Assembly (NCBI GenBank): GCA_027488815.1
Contig: JAIYAX010000012.1
Location: 618,022-682,021 of the forward strand
Source: Cytophagaceae bacterium
Lineage (GTDB): Bacteria; Bacteroidota; Bacteroidia; Cytophagales; JAIYAX01
Length of the DNA: 64,000 bases
Direction: 5' to 3'
Under the pieces are notes generated by a model. That model was not told the DNA's origin, searched no databases, and saw only the letters and a list, made by a program, of their open reading frames with translations. Made by a program: the position numbers and the translations under genes. Position 1 is the stretch's first letter. Every line of letters starts with the position of its first letter. Shown piece by piece: positions 61,108-64,000 of the stretch.

Positions 61108-64000
61108 ATGAGGAACTACAGAATACTACTGCTGGGATTTTTTATTTGTCTGGCATTTCAGAATGACCTTAAAGCCACTCACGTAGTAGGAGGGGAGCTG
61201 ACCTATGAATTTCTGGATCAGAATGGGCCGGTAAGTGCACCTTTTCGCTACCGGATTAAAATGGCACTTTATGTCGATCGAAATCCACCTTCAAATTTCC
61301 CTACCGGAGTGGTAAATAATTTGCAGATCGGAGTTTACAATTCTGCAAACAATCAGCGCATACAGTTGCTTATACTTCAACCTGTTACTCAAGACGTTGA
61401 CCCACCTCTTCCCACTGGTTGTAATATTCCGGGTATAGACAGCATCAATGTCACCCTAAATACCTACACTTCTGTCATCAATTTGCCCGTATCCTTTAGT
61501 GGTTTTTTCTTGTTGTGGCAAGCTTGTTGTCGCAATACAGGTGTTTTGAATGTGGTCAATTCACTCAATGAAGGGAACAGCTTTATAGCTTTTATACCAC
61601 CTTCGATTTTCAGAAATACCTCGCCTCAATTCACCGATTTGGCTATTCCATCCCTCTGTACAGGCGACACTATTTCGATTGTGAACAATGCAGTAGACCC
61701 GGATGGCGATAAACTGATCTATAGCTTTGTCCATCCTTTTACTGACGCTGGTAATGTACCTCCACTTAACTATACCCCGCCGCCCCCTCTTATTTCTTTG
61801 AATACTGCCGGAGGGTACTCCGTTTTGAATCCCTTTGGACCTGGTGGTTTTGCAGAAATCAATGCAGCCACAGGCTTGAGTCGTTACCGGGCACCCTTGC
61901 AAGGTTTTTACAATGTGGCCGTAGAAATCAAAGAGTTCAGAGATGTCAATGGTGTTGATGTCTTACTAAGCACTACCATTAGAGAGCTTCAGTTAATCTC
62001 TAAAACCTGTCCTCCTAATCCCACACCAGTATATACGGACACTCTGGGCAGTCAAAGTACTGTGGTGATCAATGTTAAAGAAGGTCAACCTGTTTCATTC
62101 ACTGTTTCAGCCACTGATCCTGACCCGATGACTATCACTGCCACTTCTAATCTATTGACAGGAGGGTTAGGCTATAATGGTCCTCTTGCAACCATGCCCT
62201 CTGTTTCAGGGACTGACAGTATAAGTACTACTTTCAATTGGAACCCAGGCTGTAACTTCCCTGGCACCTTTACTGTCAATGTAAGAACTCAGGATCTGGG
62301 TTGTCCACCAAAAGCCAGCAACAGGACATATTTGATTAACGTTGAAAATTTCAAAGCCCCGGATAAAATACGTAAGGCTTCGAAAGAAATCAATAATGCA
62401 GCAGACAGTATTTGTATCACGAACCGCAACCAAACCTATTTTGTAAACGGCACAGCCGGATCAAGCTTTCAATGGAAAATAAGTGGGGGAACCATACTTT
62501 CGAGCAGCACAAACACCGTAAATGTAAGATGGGATAGCGCAGCCATCGCAGGAACACTTAAGTTAATTGAGACCTCGTCAGTAGGTTGTCAGGACTCTGT
62601 CCAAATGATCGGAAGGGTGTTTGACTTTGCTACGGTAAACCTCGTAGATACAGGAGTGAACCTATGCTTTGGGAGTAACATCACTTTGAATGCCACAGGC
62701 TCCAGTGGATTTTCATGGTCACCTTCCACAGGTCTCTCTTCCACTTCCATTGCTAACCCTATAGCCAACCCGACAGTCACAACGATGTATCGGGTCAATC
62801 CGCTGGCGGTAGTACCTGGCTGTATCACGGGTGACTCCATTAGAGTTAATGTAATCCCCACCTTAAAAGCTGCCGGCACAGACAAGACGATTTGCTCAGG
62901 GGGAAGCACCGTTTTAGGACTTGACAGCGTGAATGGTTTTACCTACCGTTGGTTTGGCTCCAGGCCGGTTTCCGATAGCACTGCTGCAAAGCCAATATTT
63001 ACCACAACAGCTACCCAGCGAGATAGTGTTGATCTTTTTCTAAGGACTACTCAGGTACCGGTAGGGTGTCAATTGGTAGATACCGTAAGGGTGTTTATCA
63101 ACCCCTTACCGAAGGCAACACTTCAATACACAGGTGGCAATTTATGTCCGGGAAATTCAGCCTCATATAGTTTGCAACTTACCGGCAGGGCTCCTTGGAC
63201 AGTTTTGTTAGATTCCAATGGCGTCACCTTAACCCTGTCAAATTTAAGCTCACCTACAACGACCATTACCAGAAACTATGCTCAGCCGGGTACCTACACT
63301 TACCGGGTGCTCAGCATCTCCGATGCCAATAGTTGTCAGGATACGGTAGATAGCAGCCCAATCAGTATAGTTGTAAATCCCTTGCCTACGGCTTCATTGA
63401 GCCGTCTCACGGGTTCTGAGATATGTGTTGGTGATTCGATCAGATATTCTATTTCCTTAATTGGAACAGGGCCATGGAATGTTCAATTGGATTCTAATGG
63501 AGTGGTTCAAACCTTTAGCGGTCTCACAAGCAATGTTTTTCAGTACCGGCGATTGGCAACTCAGGCAGGTACTTATGTTTTCCGTTCGGTAAATGTGCAA
63601 GACCAAACCGGATGTCAGAATACAACGGCAGGGCAAAGGGATACCGTTCGGGTGAATCCTTTGCCAACTGCCAACATGGTGCGTACAGGAGGGACCGGGG
63701 CAATCTGTTCGGGAGGGTTGGTGAATTTTTCAGTCAGCCTTACGGGCACCGCTCCCTGGACACTTACCCTTGATAGCGCCGGAACACCGATTACCATTTC
63801 AGGCATCAATAGCAGTCCTTTTGTTTTCAGCCGCCCAATCACTATTGCCGGTAGCTACAGCTACTTTGTTACACGAGTGAACGATGGCAAGGGCTGCATC
63901 AATGAGGCCAACGGGTCTGCGATCAATATCACCGTCAACCCATTGCCCACGGCAGCTCTACAGAAGCTAAGTCCCACAGCTAACTTTATCTGCGTGGGTG
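61108..64000 (+). CDS. Adhesin-like secreted repeat protein (partial, runs off window)
   Basis: Open from the ATG at 61108 to the window end (964 codons visible, no stop), 21 bases after the GEVED/PKD gene, so probably cotranscribed. The signal peptide (ILLLGFFICLAFQNDLKA) leads into THVVGGELTYEF, a start seen in large Bacteroidota gliding and adhesion proteins. A Cys-containing N-terminal domain (LLWQACCRNTGVLN, about residues 130-145) comes next, then a PPPPL stretch. Ig/PKD-like units of about 100 residues follow, with repeated borders (INPLPKATL, VNPLPTASL, VNPLPTANM, VNPLPTAAL) and LTGTAPWTL-like strands. I expect a T9SS sorting domain downstream, outside the window. Role is probably adhesion or motility; not proven. 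Confidence 0.82.
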   Translation, partial: MRNYRILLLGFFICLAFQNDLKATHVVGGELTYEFLDQNGPVSAPFRYRIKMALYVDRNPPSNFPTGVVNNLQIGVYNSANNQRIQLLILQPVTQDVDPPLPTGCNIPGIDSINVTLNTYTSVINLPVSFSGFFLLWQACCRNTGVLNVVNSLNEGNSFIAFIPPSIFRNTSPQFTDLAIPSLCTGDTISIVNNAVDPDGDKLIYSFVHPFTDAGNVPPLNYTPPPPLISLNTAGGYSVLNPFGPGGFAEINAATGLSRYRAPLQGFYNVAVEIKEFRDVNGVDVLLSTTIRELQLISKTCPPNPTPVYTDTLGSQSTVVINVKEGQPVSFTVSATDPDPMTITATSNLLTGGLGYNGPLATMPSVSGTDSISTTFNWNPGCNFPGTFTVNVRTQDLGCPPKASNRTYLINVENFKAPDKIRKASKEINNAADSICITNRNQTYFVNGTAGSSFQWKISGGTILSSSTNTVNVRWDSAAIAGTLKLIETSSVGCQDSVQMIGRVFDFATVNLVDTGVNLCFGSNITLNATGSSGFSWSPSTGLSSTSIANPIANPTVTTMYRVNPLAVVPGCITGDSIRVNVIPTLKAAGTDKTICSGGSTVLGLDSVNGFTYRWFGSRPVSDSTAAKPIFTTTATQRDSVDLFLRTTQVPVGCQLVDTVRVFINPLPKATLQYTGGNLCPGNSASYSLQLTGRAPWTVLLDSNGVTLTLSNLSSPTTTITRNYAQPGTYTYRVLSISDANSCQDTVDSSPISIVVNPLPTASLSRLTGSEICVGDSIRYSISLIGTGPWNVQLDSNGVVQTFSGLTSNVFQYRRLATQAGTYVFRSVNVQDQTGCQNTTAGQRDTVRVNPLPTANMVRTGGTGAICSGGLVNFSVSLTGTAPWTLTLDSAGTPITISGINSSPFVFSRPITIAGSYSYFVTRVNDGKGCINEANGSAINITVNPLPTAALQKLSPTANFICVG

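Noticed and set aside
1..64000. CRISPR arrays, insertion sequences, prophage or integrative elements
   Set aside because: No regularly spaced short repeats, transposase, integrase, recombinase or phage structural gene was recognised on either strand. The only tRNA gene is flanked by its own promoter and terminator with no adjacent integrase.

Overview
This window comes from a Bacteroidota chromosome, most likely a Cytophagales-type marine or freshwater bacterium, though the order is an inference. Three observations support this. Several very large secreted proteins end in type IX secretion (T9SS) C-terminal sorting domains. Promoter-like TAnnTTTG boxes lie in front of genes and Shine-Dalgarno sequences are largely absent. 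Typical Bacteroidota families are present (DUF2851, GEVED and MbnP domains, CusCBA operons, DUF4172-Fic). No transposase, integrase, phage gene or CRISPR array was recognised, so the window looks like ordinary chromosome with accessory surface and metal-handling islands.

Layout. Bases 1-3887 hold a type I secretion operon: the end of an ABC half-exporter with an eroded ATPase site, an HlyD adaptor and a TolC channel. Next is a 2405-residue T9SS-exported surface protein (4046-11263), closed by a strong hairpin. Bases 11315-18960 are a co-directional housekeeping run: pyrD, ftsK, lolA, pyrF, a DUF2851 gene and a membrane protein. Its last gene overlaps, tail to tail, a minus-strand pair (HTTM-like membrane protein plus a small partner, 18823-20309). 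Malate dehydrogenase follows, with its own terminator.

Bases 21525-26320 form a haem/copper lipoprotein cluster. On the plus strand are two MauG/MbnH-like dihaem peroxidases flanking an MbnP-like protein, plus a small lipoprotein. On the minus strand are a cytochrome c, a Sco1/SenC copper chaperone and a helical lipoprotein. Then come an FAD oxidoreductase, an NhaC-type antiporter with an added N-terminal domain, a small acidic protein and a DMT transporter. Bases 31053-36237 look like a cell-surface glycan locus: a GNAT/FemAB-like acyltransferase, a flippase, a methyltransferase, a DMFase-beta-like protein and a GT2 glycosyltransferase. Bases 36268-42242 are a minus-strand heavy-metal efflux operon (His-rich small protein, CusA/CzcA, TolC, CusB).

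Bases 42786-48806 encode a 2006-residue mosaic enzyme (phosphodiester glycosidase, metallophosphatase, CHRD, T9SS domain). A TauE/SafE permease gene follows it, and what looks like a decayed fragment of the same permease family precedes it. The stretch to 53766 holds small accessory genes: a PH-like membrane protein, a pentapeptide-repeat protein, a GNAT-OsmC fusion and a class II Fic protein behind a striking palindromic array. After tRNA-Lys(UUU), a TPR/SH3 protein and an SDR oxidoreductase, the window ends in two tandem giant adhesin-like genes: a GEVED/PKD protein and a Cys-containing repeat protein that runs off the end.
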